Below, one piece after another: positions 27,113 through 36,166 of a DNA stretch of 64,000 nt. Each line of letters begins with the position of its first letter. The first letter of the stretch is position 1. This DNA is from Nitrospiraceae bacterium (GTDB lineage: Bacteria; Nitrospirota; Nitrospiria; Nitrospirales; Nitrospiraceae): contig CAKKRE010000037.1 in the NCBI GenBank assembly GCA_919902505.1, forward strand, positions 46,447 to 110,446, written 5' to 3'. Below the pieces are notes generated by a model, which worked only from the letters and a program-made list of their open reading frames with translations, was not told the DNA's origin and ran no database searches. The position numbers and the translations under genes were made by a program.

Positions 27113-27331
27113 ATGCCCCCCTCTCAGGATCCGTTATATGCGGGGCTCGGGCAGGCTGTCCGGATCGGGACGGAACTGCTTGCTGCGTTGATCGTCGGGG
27201 GAGGACTGGGGTGGGTCGTCGACACCTATCTGCTCGATTCTAATCCATGGGGATTGGTGGTGGGGTTAGGGTTGGGTGCCGCAGCCGGTGTACGGAGCGC
27301 CTATCGGTCGGCGCAACGATGGCAGAGTTAA
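27113..27331 (+). CDS. atpI: ATP synthase accessory protein AtpI/AtpZ type
   Basis: 72 residues with two hydrophobic helices (TELLAALIVGGGLGWVVDTY and WGLVVGLGLGAAAGVRSAY) linked by a short polar turn. This size, the GxG-rich helices and the position first in an F0 gene set match the AtpI/AtpZ family, which assists c-ring assembly or Mg2+ supply. The open frame extends upstream to ATGs at 27047 and 27062. The proposed promoter makes 27047 unlikely, and the conserved part starts at MPPSQDPLYAGLGQ, so 27113 is used. Confidence 0.72.
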   Translation: MPPSQDPLYAGLGQAVRIGTELLAALIVGGGLGWVVDTYLLDSNPWGLVVGLGLGAAAGVRSAYRSAQRWQS

Positions 27332-27361
27332 CCAGAATCGTCTGACTGATAAAGGATCATC

Positions 27362-28111
27362 GTGGAAGAAAGTCCGTTACATGCGTTCGAACTGCACGAT
27401 CTGATTCCCTTGGTTCCGGCCGGGGTGGATATTTCCATCAACAAGGCCGTGATTCTGATGTGGGTGATCGTCGGCCTGGTGGCGTTCCTGATGATCTCGG
27501 CTGCGGCCGCCCGTAAATTGGTTCCTGGCAAGTTGCAGAACCTGGCCGAATTGATCGTCGAGTTCATTCGCGGGATTATTTTGGACACCATGGGCGAGCC
27601 GGGGATGAAATATTTCCCCCTGATCGCTACGTTGTTCCTCTTTATTCTCTTTGCCAATTTGATCGGGTTGATTCCCGGTTCCTATACCGTGACCAGTCAG
27701 ATCATTGTGACGGCGGTCTTTGCTGTAGGGGTTTACGGGCTGAGTATTGTGCTCGGCTTTTCCCTTCACGGGATGAAGTTTCTCGGCATTCTCGTGCCGC
27801 CCGGGACACCGGGTTGGCTCTTGCCGTTGATGATTCCGATTGAATTGATCAGTCAGTTGGCGCGGCCCATTTCCCTGGCCGTCCGTCTGTTTGCGAATAT
27901 GACCGCCGGTCACGTCATTCTGGGCGTCTTGTTCGGTCTGGCGATCAGCGGTGGGTTGCTGATCGGGTGGCTGCCGTTTGCGTTCACGATCGCCATGAAC
28001 GGACTCGAAGTCGGTATCGCGTTTATTCAAGCCTATATTTTTACCGTGCTGAGCTGTGTGTATCTGGGTGATGCGGTTACCCTGCACGGTCATAGCGAGC
28101 ACGCACACTAG
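27362..28111 (+). CDS. atpB: F-type ATP synthase subunit a
   Basis: 249 residues, an integral membrane protein that forms the proton half-channels of F0. The essential Arg is in ISLAVRLFANMTAGH (about residues 178-192), and GLEVGIAFIQAYIFTVLSC in the last helix is family-specific. About five to six helices are visible. It begins with GTG at 27362, and the following EESPLHAFELHDLIPL is the usual amphipathic N-terminus. It lies 30 bases after atpI and 36 before atpE. Confidence 0.95.
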   Translation: MEESPLHAFELHDLIPLVPAGVDISINKAVILMWVIVGLVAFLMISAAAARKLVPGKLQNLAELIVEFIRGIILDTMGEPGMKYFPLIATLFLFILFANLIGLIPGSYTVTSQIIVTAVFAVGVYGLSIVLGFSLHGMKFLGILVPPGTPGWLLPLMIPIELISQLARPISLAVRLFANMTAGHVILGVLFGLAISGGLLIGWLPFAFTIAMNGLEVGIAFIQAYIFTVLSCVYLGDAVTLHGHSEHAH

Positions 28112-28147
28112 GTCGAGTTGTCTACATAAGGGAGGAGAGGACAAACA

Positions 28148-28378
28148 ATGGATGCAGCAGCAGCAGCGTTGGTGGGTATGGGATTGGCGGCGGCAGGATT
28201 TGCCGGCGCCGGTGTGGGCATCGGGTATATCTTCGGGAAAATGATCGAGGCCGTGGCCCGGCAGCCGGAAGCGGAAGGCCGCGTCGGCAAGTACATGTGG
28301 ATCGGATTCGCGTTGGTCGAAGCCATTGCACTGTACGGGCTGGTCATTGCGTTCATCATCATGGGCTTGCGTAAGTAG
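28148..28378 (+). CDS. atpE: F-type ATP synthase subunit c
   Basis: 76 residues, a two-helix hairpin. Helix 1 has the glycine-rich packing motif GAGVGIGYIFG, the polar loop is ARQPE, and helix 2 carries the ion-binding Glu58 in FALVEAIALYGLVIAF. The Na+-specific partner residues (Gln in helix 1, ES in helix 2) are absent, so proton coupling is expected. A strong GGGAGGAG precedes the ATG by 10 bases, fitting the high expression needed for the c-ring. Confidence 0.96.
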   Translation: MDAAAAALVGMGLAAAGFAGAGVGIGYIFGKMIEAVARQPEAEGRVGKYMWIGFALVEAIALYGLVIAFIIMGLRK

Positions 28379-28452
28379 TCGTTTCGACGGCTGAGCCCTG
28401 ATGCTGGGGCCTATTCCCGGCTCAGAACCTCAACTCATGTGGGTAATAGACT

Positions 28453-28965
28453 ATGCCTCAATTTGAATCACATTTCTTTTCGTCCTTGATCTTCTGGGAG
28501 ATTCTCTCCTTTGGGATCCTGTTCTTCCTGCTCTACAAGTATGCATTTCCCAGCCTGTTGGGCATGCTGGAAGAGCGCGAGAAAAAGATTAAGGACAGTC
28601 TCGATCAGGCGGAACGCCATCGTTCCGAAGCCGAGCGCAAGCTGAAGGAATACGAAGCCAAGCTGGCGACGGCGGCCAAAGACGCAGAGGCGCTCCTGGC
28701 ACAGGCCAAAGAACGTGCCCAACGCCTGATGGAAGAGAACGAACAGCGCATGACGGCGGATGCGGAACGCATCAAGGGTGACGCGACTCGCGAAATCGAG
28801 ACCGAGCGCCGGAAGGCCATCCAGGACATCCGTTCGCAAACGACCGACTTGGCGATGATGGTGGCTGAGAAAGTTGTCGGGCGGGCACTGACGGAAGGCG
28901 ATCATCGTCGTCTGGCGGACGAAGCCCTCGATGCCCTCGCAAAGAGCTATCAGAGCCGGAATTAG
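28453..28965 (+). CDS. atpF: F-type ATP synthase subunit b
   Basis: 170 residues. One N-terminal membrane helix (SLIFWEILSFGILFFLLYKY) is followed by a long charged coiled coil (about 45-150) rich in Glu, Lys and Ala, such as KDAEALLAQAKERAQRLMEE. This is the peripheral stalk that holds F1 against F0. The gene ends the F0 block; delta, alpha, gamma, beta and epsilon genes do not follow. A leftward larE gene starts its 3' end 7 bases later. Confidence 0.93.
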   Translation: MPQFESHFFSSLIFWEILSFGILFFLLYKYAFPSLLGMLEEREKKIKDSLDQAERHRSEAERKLKEYEAKLATAAKDAEALLAQAKERAQRLMEENEQRMTADAERIKGDATREIETERRKAIQDIRSQTTDLAMMVAEKVVGRALTEGDHRRLADEALDALAKSYQSRN

Positions 28966-28971
28966 CCTCTC

Positions 28972-29793
28972 TTACGCCGGGGGGGTCAGACTCACACCCC
29001 CCTGGCGGTATCCTTCCAAATCCACCGTCACGAAGCGATAACCGAGTTTCTTCAGGGTTTCGGCCAGCCGTTCCCTGCGTCCCGGCTGCAGCAGTCCCGG
29101 CAGTTCTTCTACGGCCAGTTCTATTCTGGCGATCTCCCCATGGTCTCGCACACGATATTGGCGAAAGCCTTCCTGTGCGAGAGCATCTTCCGCACGCTCC
29201 ACGCGTGAAAGTGTGCTTCTCGTGATCGTGATGCCGCGTGGTATGCGGGAAGAGAGGCAGGCGGCTGCCGGCTTATCCCAATTGGAGAGGCGTAGCTCTC
29301 TCGCTACGTCGCGGATGTCGGCCTTCGAGAATCCGGCTTCGAGCAACGGGCTGCGGACGCCTCGCTCGCGAGCGGCTTTGAGTCCCGGCCGGTCGTCTCC
29401 CAGGTCATCCACGTTCGTGCCATCGACAATGTATCCAGCCCCGTATTCACTCCGGAGCGTGTCGAGGAGGGAGTACAAGTCGGTCTTGCAGTGGTAACAG
29501 CGGGTGGCATCATTCCGGACGAATTCGGGAATGTCGAGTTGATCGGTTTCAACGATGCGATGGCGCGCGCCGATCTCAGCGGCGATTTTCTGTGTCGCGT
29601 CCAGCTCAGCTGCCGGAAGGGTCGGGGAGACGGCTGTCACGCCGACGGTCTGCGCGCCCAGTTCATCATGCGCCAATTTGAGGACGAGGGAACTGTCGAT
29701 CCCGCCGGAGAAGGCCACGATGACCGAGCCCATCTCGCGAAGGATCTGTCGTGCCCGGGCGACTTTGTCAATCAACGGAGTTGTGGAAAGCAT
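28972..29793 (-). CDS. larE: ATP-dependent sacrificial sulfur transferase LarE
   Basis: 273 residues. The N-terminal PP-loop (VIVAFSGGIDSSLVLKLA) binds ATP. RCYHCKTDLYSLLD supplies the conserved CxxC pair seen in this family, and KPAAACLSSRIPRG contains the Cys that donates sulfur in Lactobacillus LarE. In that pathway LarE adds sulfur to pyridinium dicarboxylate to make the nickel-pincer cofactor of lactate racemase. larB and larC are not adjacent, so the partner enzyme here is unknown. Convergent with the F0 operon. Confidence 0.9.
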   Translation of the reverse strand: MLSTTPLIDKVARARQILREMGSVIVAFSGGIDSSLVLKLAHDELGAQTVGVTAVSPTLPAAELDATQKIAAEIGARHRIVETDQLDIPEFVRNDATRCYHCKTDLYSLLDTLRSEYGAGYIVDGTNVDDLGDDRPGLKAARERGVRSPLLEAGFSKADIRDVARELRLSNWDKPAAACLSSRIPRGITITRSTLSRVERAEDALAQEGFRQYRVRDHGEIARIELAVEELPGLLQPGRRERLAETLKKLGYRFVTVDLEGYRQGGVSLTPPA

Positions 29794-29836
29794 GGGATTC
29801 TAGGTCTGCGCGGCCAGGTTGCGGGACAGTGGCCGG

Positions 29837-31216
29837 CTATTGTTTGACTTTGGCCTTCGCGATCGATCCGACGACGACCAAGGCGTAATGTTGGGGGTCG
29901 AGATACTGCCTGGCGACGCGTAGGACATCGTCCTTCGTGACCTTTTCGATGGCTTTAGGATACTGCGTGAAGTAGTCCAGCCCAAGGTTGTACAGCTCGA
30001 CCTGGGCGAGGACGTTTGCTAATTTTGCACTGGAATCGACTCGCAGCGGGAAGCTGCCGACGATGAAGGACTTGGCCTCGTTGAGTTCCTGGTCCGTGAC
30101 CGGGGCATCGCGCATCCCTTTGATCTCCGCGAGGACGCCTGCGATGGCTTGGTTTGTGACGTCGGTTCTGGTCTGCAGGCTGATAAAAAAGGCGCCCGGC
30201 ATCAAGCGGGTGTCGAACTGGCTCATGATTCCATAGGCCAGTCCCTGTTTGTCGCGAATGGAATCCATGAGGCGGGACGAGAATCCACCGGCCCCCAGGA
30301 TGTAATTCATGACTGTGACGGCATAGTAGTCAGGGTTTGTCCGGCTGATGCCGGTGTGTCCCAGGACAATCGTCGACTGCGTCAGATCCTTCTCGATGAG
30401 CTGGACCATTTTACGATCGATCGTCGCCGGCTTCTTCATCTGGTAGGGCGAGGGGGTTCCCTTTTTCCAGGAGCCGAAATGGGTCTGGACCAGAGCGGCG
30501 GCCTGATCCTGTGTCAGGTCCCCCACGATGACCAGGATCGTTTGATTCGGCAGGTATTCCCTGGCGTGAAATTGCTGGATGTCCGCGACCGTAATTTTGT
30601 TGAGCGTCTCTTCCGTGCCATGGGCCGGCCAGCTATAGGGATGGCCGTGAAAAATCAATTGGTGGAAGGCTTTCATGGCCACATTCCCGGGATCATCGTC
30701 ATCGCTGACGATTTCGCCGAGGATCTGCGTGCGGACCCGTTCGAATTCCTGCTTGTGGAACGCAGGATGTTGGAGCATGTCGGCCAGGAGCGCAAAGCCG
30801 AGGTCTGCATCCTTCTTGAGCACGCGGGTGGAGGCGGTGGTGAAATCCTCCGCCGCATGGGCTTCCAGCGAGCCTCCCACAAAATCGATCTGTTCGGCAA
30901 TCTGCCGAGACGTTCGGGTCACGGTGCCTTCATCCAGGAGACTGGCGGTCAGATTGGCCAGCCCCGCCTTGTCGGGCGAATCTTGGGCCGATCCCACCTT
31001 GACCAGCGCGTGGATTTCCACGGTGGGAAGAAAATGCTGTTCCAGAAACAGCACGGTCATCCCGTTCGCGGTCACGGAACGGGTGGGAACGATGTCCGCA
31101 GCTTGTGCCAATGCGAGCGGAAGGCTGAGCGCCATACAAAGCAGGCCCGTTAACGTCAGACCCACAGGCCGGCGGCTTCGGTGTTGGCGCGGTAGAAGGG
31201 TAACTTGTTGCGTCAT
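29837..31216 (-). CDS. M16-family peptidase homologue lacking the zinc motif
   Basis: 459 residues, exported (hydrophobic segment LTLTGLLCMALSLPLALAQA). The fold is that of M16 proteins: N-terminal half with GMTVLFLEQHFLPTVEIHAL, and C-terminal half with GILAEIKG-type helices and NYILGAGGFSSRLMDSIR. Where active members have HxxEH, this one reads KAGLANLTASLLDEG, so it should not bind catalytic zinc. Such degenerate subunits pair with an active M16 protein, as alpha and beta subunits of mitochondrial processing peptidase do. The active partner is encoded just upstream, 12 bases away. Confidence 0.88.
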   Translation of the reverse strand: MTQQVTLLPRQHRSRRPVGLTLTGLLCMALSLPLALAQAADIVPTRSVTANGMTVLFLEQHFLPTVEIHALVKVGSAQDSPDKAGLANLTASLLDEGTVTRTSRQIAEQIDFVGGSLEAHAAEDFTTASTRVLKKDADLGFALLADMLQHPAFHKQEFERVRTQILGEIVSDDDDPGNVAMKAFHQLIFHGHPYSWPAHGTEETLNKITVADIQQFHAREYLPNQTILVIVGDLTQDQAAALVQTHFGSWKKGTPSPYQMKKPATIDRKMVQLIEKDLTQSTIVLGHTGISRTNPDYYAVTVMNYILGAGGFSSRLMDSIRDKQGLAYGIMSQFDTRLMPGAFFISLQTRTDVTNQAIAGVLAEIKGMRDAPVTDQELNEAKSFIVGSFPLRVDSSAKLANVLAQVELYNLGLDYFTQYPKAIEKVTKDDVLRVARQYLDPQHYALVVVGSIAKAKVKQ

Positions 31217-31228
31217 CGGAATCGCTCG

Positions 31229-32620
31229 CTAGTGGGGTTGTGTCGGTGACGCGGCTTGGGTTTGAGGAGGTTGCGGGATCAGGATGCCAGTGGTGCGCAT
31301 ATCTGCGGCCAGGTAGTGCGACGCCGCACGCTGCACGTCCTGTGCGGTGACGGCACGGGTGCGCTCCACAAACTGGCTGACTTTGCGCCATCCCGCCCCG
31401 ATGGTTTCGGCTTCTCCCAGCAGCATGGCCTGCCGGAAATTCGAATCCTGTTCGAAGATATAGGCCGCTTCGATCTGATTTTTTGCGCGCTGGAGTTCGA
31501 GTTCGCTCGGCGGTTCGGTTTGGATCCGCTGAATCTCTTTGAGCACCCCATCTTCGACTGCTTCAACCTTCTCCCCTGGTTTGACTACGGCATAGAAATA
31601 GAATAGCCCTGGATCAGCCTGCATCAATCCGTAGTCGGCGCCGACCGCCAGGGCGGTTTTTTGCTCGTACACGAGGTTTTGATAGAGCCGGGCGCTTTTG
31701 CCGTGAGACAAAATCGACTCAAGCACGTTCAAGGCATAGGAGTCGTCGCTGGAATAGTTGGGGACACGGTAGCCCATCATGACGAACGGCACCTGCGCTT
31801 CTCGCTTGAGAAGGAATCGGCGTTCGCCGTGTTGCGGGGCTTCCGTCACGGCCAGGGCTTTGGGGGACGGACCTTTAGGGATCGGCTCGAAGAGTTTGGC
31901 AATAGTCGGCAGGAGCGTGTCTGCCTTGATGTCGCCGACCACGATCAGGGTGGCGTTGTTCGGCGAATAGTAGGTGTCGTAGTGACGCTGGAGATCGTCG
32001 AGGTTCATCGCATCGAGGTCGGAGAACCATCCGATGACCGGCCAGTGGTACGGGTGACTCATGAAGGCCTGTGCGAAGAGGGCTTCAACCAGGGCGCCTT
32101 GCGGATCGTCTTCGTTGCGCAACCGGCGTTCTTCTTTCACCACTTCCCGTTCGGTCTTGAATTCGTTCGCATCGAGAATCAGCCCTTGCATGCGGTCGGC
32201 CTCGAGTTCGAGTGCGAGCGTCACGCGATCGGCAGCCAGGTTCTCAAAGTAGGCGGTGAAGTCTTGACTGGTGAAGGCATTGTCCATTCCGCCGTTCTTG
32301 CGAACGAGGCGGGAGAAGGTGCCTTTGGGGTACTTGGCCGTGCCTTTGAACATCATATGCTCAAGCATGTGCGACAACCCGGCCCGGCCCATGACCTCGT
32401 TTCGTGAGCCCACCTTGTACCAGACCTGCACGGTCGCCACGGGAGCCTTCGGGACTTCCACGAGGATCACTTTCATGTCGTTGGACAAGGTGTATTCTTT
32501 CGGCTCGACGGCGCGGGCCGGGGAAGTCTGGCTGGCGAACAGGATGAAGCTGAGAAATGAACAGGCGAGAATAGAGCACTGAACCGCTGCTGAGTTGGAA
32601 GTAGGGCTCTGTTTAGGCAT
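31229..32620 (-). CDS. M16-family zinc peptidase, active subunit
   Basis: 463 residues. A signal peptide (about 1-38, containing AVQCSILACSFLSFILFAS) predicts the periplasm. The inverted zinc motif HxxEH is complete in GLSHMLEHMMFKGTAKYP, and the distal Glu lies in the following helix (ALELEADRMQGLILD). R/Y-type C-terminal motif GHGKSARLYQNLVYE matches M16 peptidases such as PqqL-like enzymes. It likely degrades peptides in the periplasm together with the inactive homologue downstream. The ATG at 32620 starts the signal peptide; longer in-frame extension is unlikely. Confidence 0.9.
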   Translation of the reverse strand: MPKQSPTSNSAAVQCSILACSFLSFILFASQTSPARAVEPKEYTLSNDMKVILVEVPKAPVATVQVWYKVGSRNEVMGRAGLSHMLEHMMFKGTAKYPKGTFSRLVRKNGGMDNAFTSQDFTAYFENLAADRVTLALELEADRMQGLILDANEFKTEREVVKEERRLRNEDDPQGALVEALFAQAFMSHPYHWPVIGWFSDLDAMNLDDLQRHYDTYYSPNNATLIVVGDIKADTLLPTIAKLFEPIPKGPSPKALAVTEAPQHGERRFLLKREAQVPFVMMGYRVPNYSSDDSYALNVLESILSHGKSARLYQNLVYEQKTALAVGADYGLMQADPGLFYFYAVVKPGEKVEAVEDGVLKEIQRIQTEPPSELELQRAKNQIEAAYIFEQDSNFRQAMLLGEAETIGAGWRKVSQFVERTRAVTAQDVQRAASHYLAADMRTTGILIPQPPQTQAASPTQPH

Positions 32621-32634
32621 GTACGAAGAACATG

Positions 32635-33723
32635 CTAACAACGGGTCTGAATCTGTGTCAAGGCAACGTGGCCCTCGGACGCATCGAGGCGTCCCAGTTG
32701 GCCGCACGCACCCAAGACATCGCGGCCGCGGCTGCGGCGAAGGTAGGCATCCACATGGCCTCGGCGGAGGGTGGCCTGAAACGTGTCAATCGCAGCGTCT
32801 GAGGGGCGCCGGTAGGGATTGCCGGGAAACGGGTTGAAGGCGATCAGGTTGACCTTGCAGCGAAGGCCACGAAGCAGCTTCACCAGTCGGGCGGCATCCT
32901 CGGCACGATCATTCACGTCTGCGAGGAGCACATATTCAAAGGTCAGGCGATCACGGTCTGCCAGCGGATAGGCCCGACAAGCGGCGAGCAGGGCGTCGAG
33001 CGAATGGAGCCGGTTGGCCGCCGGCATGAGCTGGAGGCGGAGCGCATCGGTGGTCGCATTCAACGAGATGGCCAGGTTCACCTTGAGGGGGGCCACGTCC
33101 TTGATCCGTGAGGCAAGTCCTGCCGTGGAGATTGTGATGCGGCGACCCGAGAAACCCAAGCCCCAGGTGTTGTTCGTGAGGCGGGCGACGGCATCGGCCA
33201 CGGCATCCAGGTTGGCGAGGGGTTCGCCCATGCCCATGAAGACCAGGTTCGTCAACCGTTCGCCTGCTCCCAGGTGGTCCTGGGCGAGGAGGACCTGGTC
33301 GATGATCTCGTGCGCGCGCAGATTGCGTTGGAGCCCCAGCGTACCGGTCAGGCAGAATCCGCAATCGAGCGTGCAGCCGACCTGCGTGGACAGGCAGAGG
33401 GTGAGCCGGTCCTCGTCGGGGATGAGCACGCATTCGACTTGGTTGCCGTCGGCCAGCGTGAGGACGAATTTCTTCGTGCCATCCTGCGACGAAAAGATCT
33501 GGACCGCCGAAGTCCGTTCGATACTGCAGCTTCCTGTCAGGTACTCCCGGTCCTTCTGCGAGAGATTGCTCATCTCGGCGAACGTGCGGGCACGTTCCTG
33601 ATAGAGCCAGCGCAGGATTTGCGATGCACGGTAGGCTGGCCATCCGAGTGACGCAACGAAGGCGGTCATCTCGGTTTCGTTCAGGGCCAGAAGATTCGTG
33701 CGGCTAGCGGTCTGTCGAAGCAT
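32635..33723 (-). CDS. rlmN: 23S rRNA (adenine2503-C2)-methyltransferase, dual-specificity with tRNA
   Basis: 362 residues, a radical-SAM enzyme. The cluster motif CxxxCxxC is CTLDCGFC within LSTQVGCTLDCGFCLTGTLG. The catalytic Cys that forms the methylene-bridged intermediate is in RDVLGACGQLGR near the C-terminus. NLVFMGMGEPLANLDAV binds SAM. It methylates A2503 of 23S rRNA and often A37 of some tRNAs. Start 33723 gives the usual N-terminus (LLALNETEMTAFVASLGWP). It lies 14 bases upstream of the M16 gene. Confidence 0.95.
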   Translation of the reverse strand: MLRQTASRTNLLALNETEMTAFVASLGWPAYRASQILRWLYQERARTFAEMSNLSQKDREYLTGSCSIERTSAVQIFSSQDGTKKFVLTLADGNQVECVLIPDEDRLTLCLSTQVGCTLDCGFCLTGTLGLQRNLRAHEIIDQVLLAQDHLGAGERLTNLVFMGMGEPLANLDAVADAVARLTNNTWGLGFSGRRITISTAGLASRIKDVAPLKVNLAISLNATTDALRLQLMPAANRLHSLDALLAACRAYPLADRDRLTFEYVLLADVNDRAEDAARLVKLLRGLRCKVNLIAFNPFPGNPYRRPSDAAIDTFQATLRRGHVDAYLRRSRGRDVLGACGQLGRLDASEGHVALTQIQTRC

Positions 33724-33795
33724 GCCGGAGCCTAGCACAGGGAAAAATCTTGTGACAAGCAAGGCGAACGAGGTCGCGTTTATTTAGCGTTCGGC

Positions 33796-33801
33796 TATAA
33801 T
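33796..33801 (+). promoter_or_regulatory. -10 element (TATAAT) upstream of slt
   Basis: A perfect TATAAT lies 34 bases before the GTG start of slt. The expected -35 region is poor, so the promoter may need an activator. It also lies just upstream of the divergent rlmN gene. Confidence 0.45.
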
Positions 33802-33834
33802 AGGGTCGGTTCACCCTCTTCTCAGGATGAGAAT

Positions 33835-36072
33835 GTGACCGCACTTCCTTGGCGGATCAGCTTGTCGGCTCTAGCCGTGTGGTCTGTGCTGTCGAGCTTG
33901 TTCTTGACGGCCACAGCCGAGTCACCGCGCCCCCTGCCTGTTTCCATCGCCCCCTGCGTCTCTGCGGAAGACTGTTTCCGTTCCGCGGTGGGGCTCAATG
34001 AGCGTTCGGGCTTGCCCGTTCAACGCGACCAAACGATGCTGCTGAAGATGGAGCAGCTGCGGTCGGTGATCGACCTCTATCCTTCCACCATCTGGGCCAA
34101 GAGGGCCGGGGTGGTGCTGGGAGTCTTGTTGATCGAGCGGGAACCGGTCGAGGCGGCGAAACTCCTGCGCGTTGTCCAGCCGGATATGCCGGTGCTCGAC
34201 GACTATCTCCGTCTCTGGATCGGGGAATCGCTGCTGAAGCAGAACGAAGCCATTCAGGCGGCCGAACTGTTGGAGACGATTCCCAAGATCGTGCCGGATT
34301 CGAACCTGATTCCCAAGGCTGCGTATAGAACAGGGGAAGCCTGGTATAGCGCGAATGTGTGCTTCCGCGCAGTGGACTGGCTGGAGCGGGCTGTGGCGCT
34401 TGCGGATAAGGACCCGGCGGCTCCGTTGGCCTTGTGGCACCAGGCCGAGTGCCACATCCGGGAGAATCGACTGCCGGAGGCGCGCACTGCGTTGAAGCAA
34501 CTCTGGCTTCGTTATCCCCACTCGCCTGAAGCGCGGGAGGCGAAAGCCCGGTTGGATACGGCGCTGGGCGGAGAATCCTGGGCGCCGATGGCCGAAGACC
34601 ATTCGATTCGCGCACAGGCCTTCCTGGGGCTGGCCATGCAAGCGGAGGCGGTCGAGGAGCTGCGCCGCTTTCTGGCCATGGCTCCCGGGCACCCCCGCCG
34701 GTTTGATGCCCGCTTGAAGTTGGGAGTGGCCTATGTCCGGCTCAAGCAATATGACCAGGCCCGTGAGACGTTTCGCGGGTTAGTGGCGGATCGGGTGCAG
34801 GAATCATCCGAGGCCACGGTCTGGCTGGCCCGGGTCTATCTGCGGCAGAATCAGGGCGACAAGCTGATTGCATTAGCACGCTCGGCCGCACAGGGGGCCC
34901 TTGGTGGCGACCAGCGGGCGATGGTGCATCTCTTCGCCGGAGTATGGTTGGAGGATCAGGGGCAGTTCGATGAGGCGATCGGGATGTTCCGGCAGGTGGC
35001 GAAGTTGGGAGACTCGGCGAGTCAGCGTGCGGAAGGTCTCTGGCGTGCCGGGTGGGCGCAATATCGGACGGCCCGCTATAGGGACGCAGCCGAGACGTTT
35101 CGATCCGTGGTGGAGTTGCATGTCAATGGCTTCGAGCCTCAGGCCATGTATTGGGCGGCAAGGGCGGACGAGCGCGAAAAAATTGCCACGGTGGCCGATC
35201 AATATGCACGCCTCTGTCAGCGACACGCCTACAGTTATTACTGCCAGTTGGCTGCGCGACGAGTTTCGTTGCCGCCGGTCACGTCGGTTGCGACAGACGC
35301 GGAACGTCCGGTGGGCGACGAGGCGTCACGGTTGCCGGAGAATCGGCGTCCTGAGATTGAACGGCATGTGGTCTATCAACGCGGCATCGAGCTGAAGATA
35401 TTGGGGTTCGCCCAGGATGCGGCTCGCGAACTGGGCTCGCTCACAGAGCAATACAGTCGCGACCCGGAGGTGTTGCTGGCCTTCTCGACCTTGCTCAGTG
35501 AGGTCGGGGCGTACCATCCGGCCTTACGCGTGGCGAAAGTTCATTTTAAAGAGAAACTGGAACGAAGCGGGCTGCCGACTGCGCCTGCCTTGTGGACTGT
35601 GGCCTATCCGACCGGCCTCCTTCCGACGATCACCGCTCAGGGCGTCACCGCTGTTGACCCCTACCTGGCTGCCGCGATCATTCGTGAAGAGAGCCAGTAT
35701 GATGAAAAGGCCGTCTCTATGGTTGGAGCGGTGGGATTGATGCAGTTGATGCCGGTCACGGCGAATGCGGTGGCGCAACGGTATGGGTTTCCAATGGTCG
35801 GACGAGAAGAGCTGTTCGACCAGGAAACCAACATTCGACTGGGGGTCCGGTATTTGGGGCAATTGCTCGAGCAATACAGCGGGAATCTGGCCCATGCGGT
35901 CGCAGCCTACAACGCCGGCCCGATTGCCGTAAACAATTGGATTGCGGTGCATCGAGGGCGGGAGCAGGACGAGTTCGTGGAGCTCATCCCGTACCAGGAA
36001 ACGCGGTTGTACGTGAAACGGGTCTTGCGCAGCTATGGAGAATATCGCCGTCTCCATAATGGCACGTCATAG
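33835..36072 (+). CDS. slt: Soluble lytic murein transglycosylase, Slt70-like
   Basis: 745 residues, exported (helix WRISLSALAVWSVLSSLFLT). The long N-terminal part (about 40-560) is a superhelix of TPR-like helical hairpins, as in the ring of Slt70. The C-terminal SLT domain (about 600-735) has catalytic Glu at about residue 619 (AAIIREESQYDEKAVS), GAVGLMQLMPVTA and AVAAYNAGPIAVNNW. It releases 1,6-anhydromuropeptides from the sacculus. GTG start, RBS weak but with AGGATGAG at 7 bases. Larger than E. coli Slt (about 645). Confidence 0.92.
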   Translation: MTALPWRISLSALAVWSVLSSLFLTATAESPRPLPVSIAPCVSAEDCFRSAVGLNERSGLPVQRDQTMLLKMEQLRSVIDLYPSTIWAKRAGVVLGVLLIEREPVEAAKLLRVVQPDMPVLDDYLRLWIGESLLKQNEAIQAAELLETIPKIVPDSNLIPKAAYRTGEAWYSANVCFRAVDWLERAVALADKDPAAPLALWHQAECHIRENRLPEARTALKQLWLRYPHSPEAREAKARLDTALGGESWAPMAEDHSIRAQAFLGLAMQAEAVEELRRFLAMAPGHPRRFDARLKLGVAYVRLKQYDQARETFRGLVADRVQESSEATVWLARVYLRQNQGDKLIALARSAAQGALGGDQRAMVHLFAGVWLEDQGQFDEAIGMFRQVAKLGDSASQRAEGLWRAGWAQYRTARYRDAAETFRSVVELHVNGFEPQAMYWAARADEREKIATVADQYARLCQRHAYSYYCQLAARRVSLPPVTSVATDAERPVGDEASRLPENRRPEIERHVVYQRGIELKILGFAQDAARELGSLTEQYSRDPEVLLAFSTLLSEVGAYHPALRVAKVHFKEKLERSGLPTAPALWTVAYPTGLLPTITAQGVTAVDPYLAAAIIREESQYDEKAVSMVGAVGLMQLMPVTANAVAQRYGFPMVGREELFDQETNIRLGVRYLGQLLEQYSGNLAHAVAAYNAGPIAVNNWIAVHRGREQDEFVELIPYQETRLYVKRVLRSYGEYRRLHNGTS

Positions 36073-36085
36073 CGGGGCCGTTTTC

Positions 36086-36114
36086 TTGACAAGCCGGAGC
36101 GAACTTTCTATATT
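36086..36114 (+). promoter_or_regulatory. Strong sigma-70 promoter for zapB-zapA
   Basis: TTGACA (36086-36091) and TATATT (36109-36114) with a 17-base spacer. The start of transcription would fall near 36121, about 45 bases before zapB. Confidence 0.75.
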
Positions 36115-36166
36115 TCGCCCCCGTCACCCAATGTGTTCGACCACCACTTTGATATGAGGAAATACC

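Noticed and set aside
30149..31153. 334-codon rightward frame opposite the M16 gene
   Set aside because: Antisense to a conserved protease gene, no motif.
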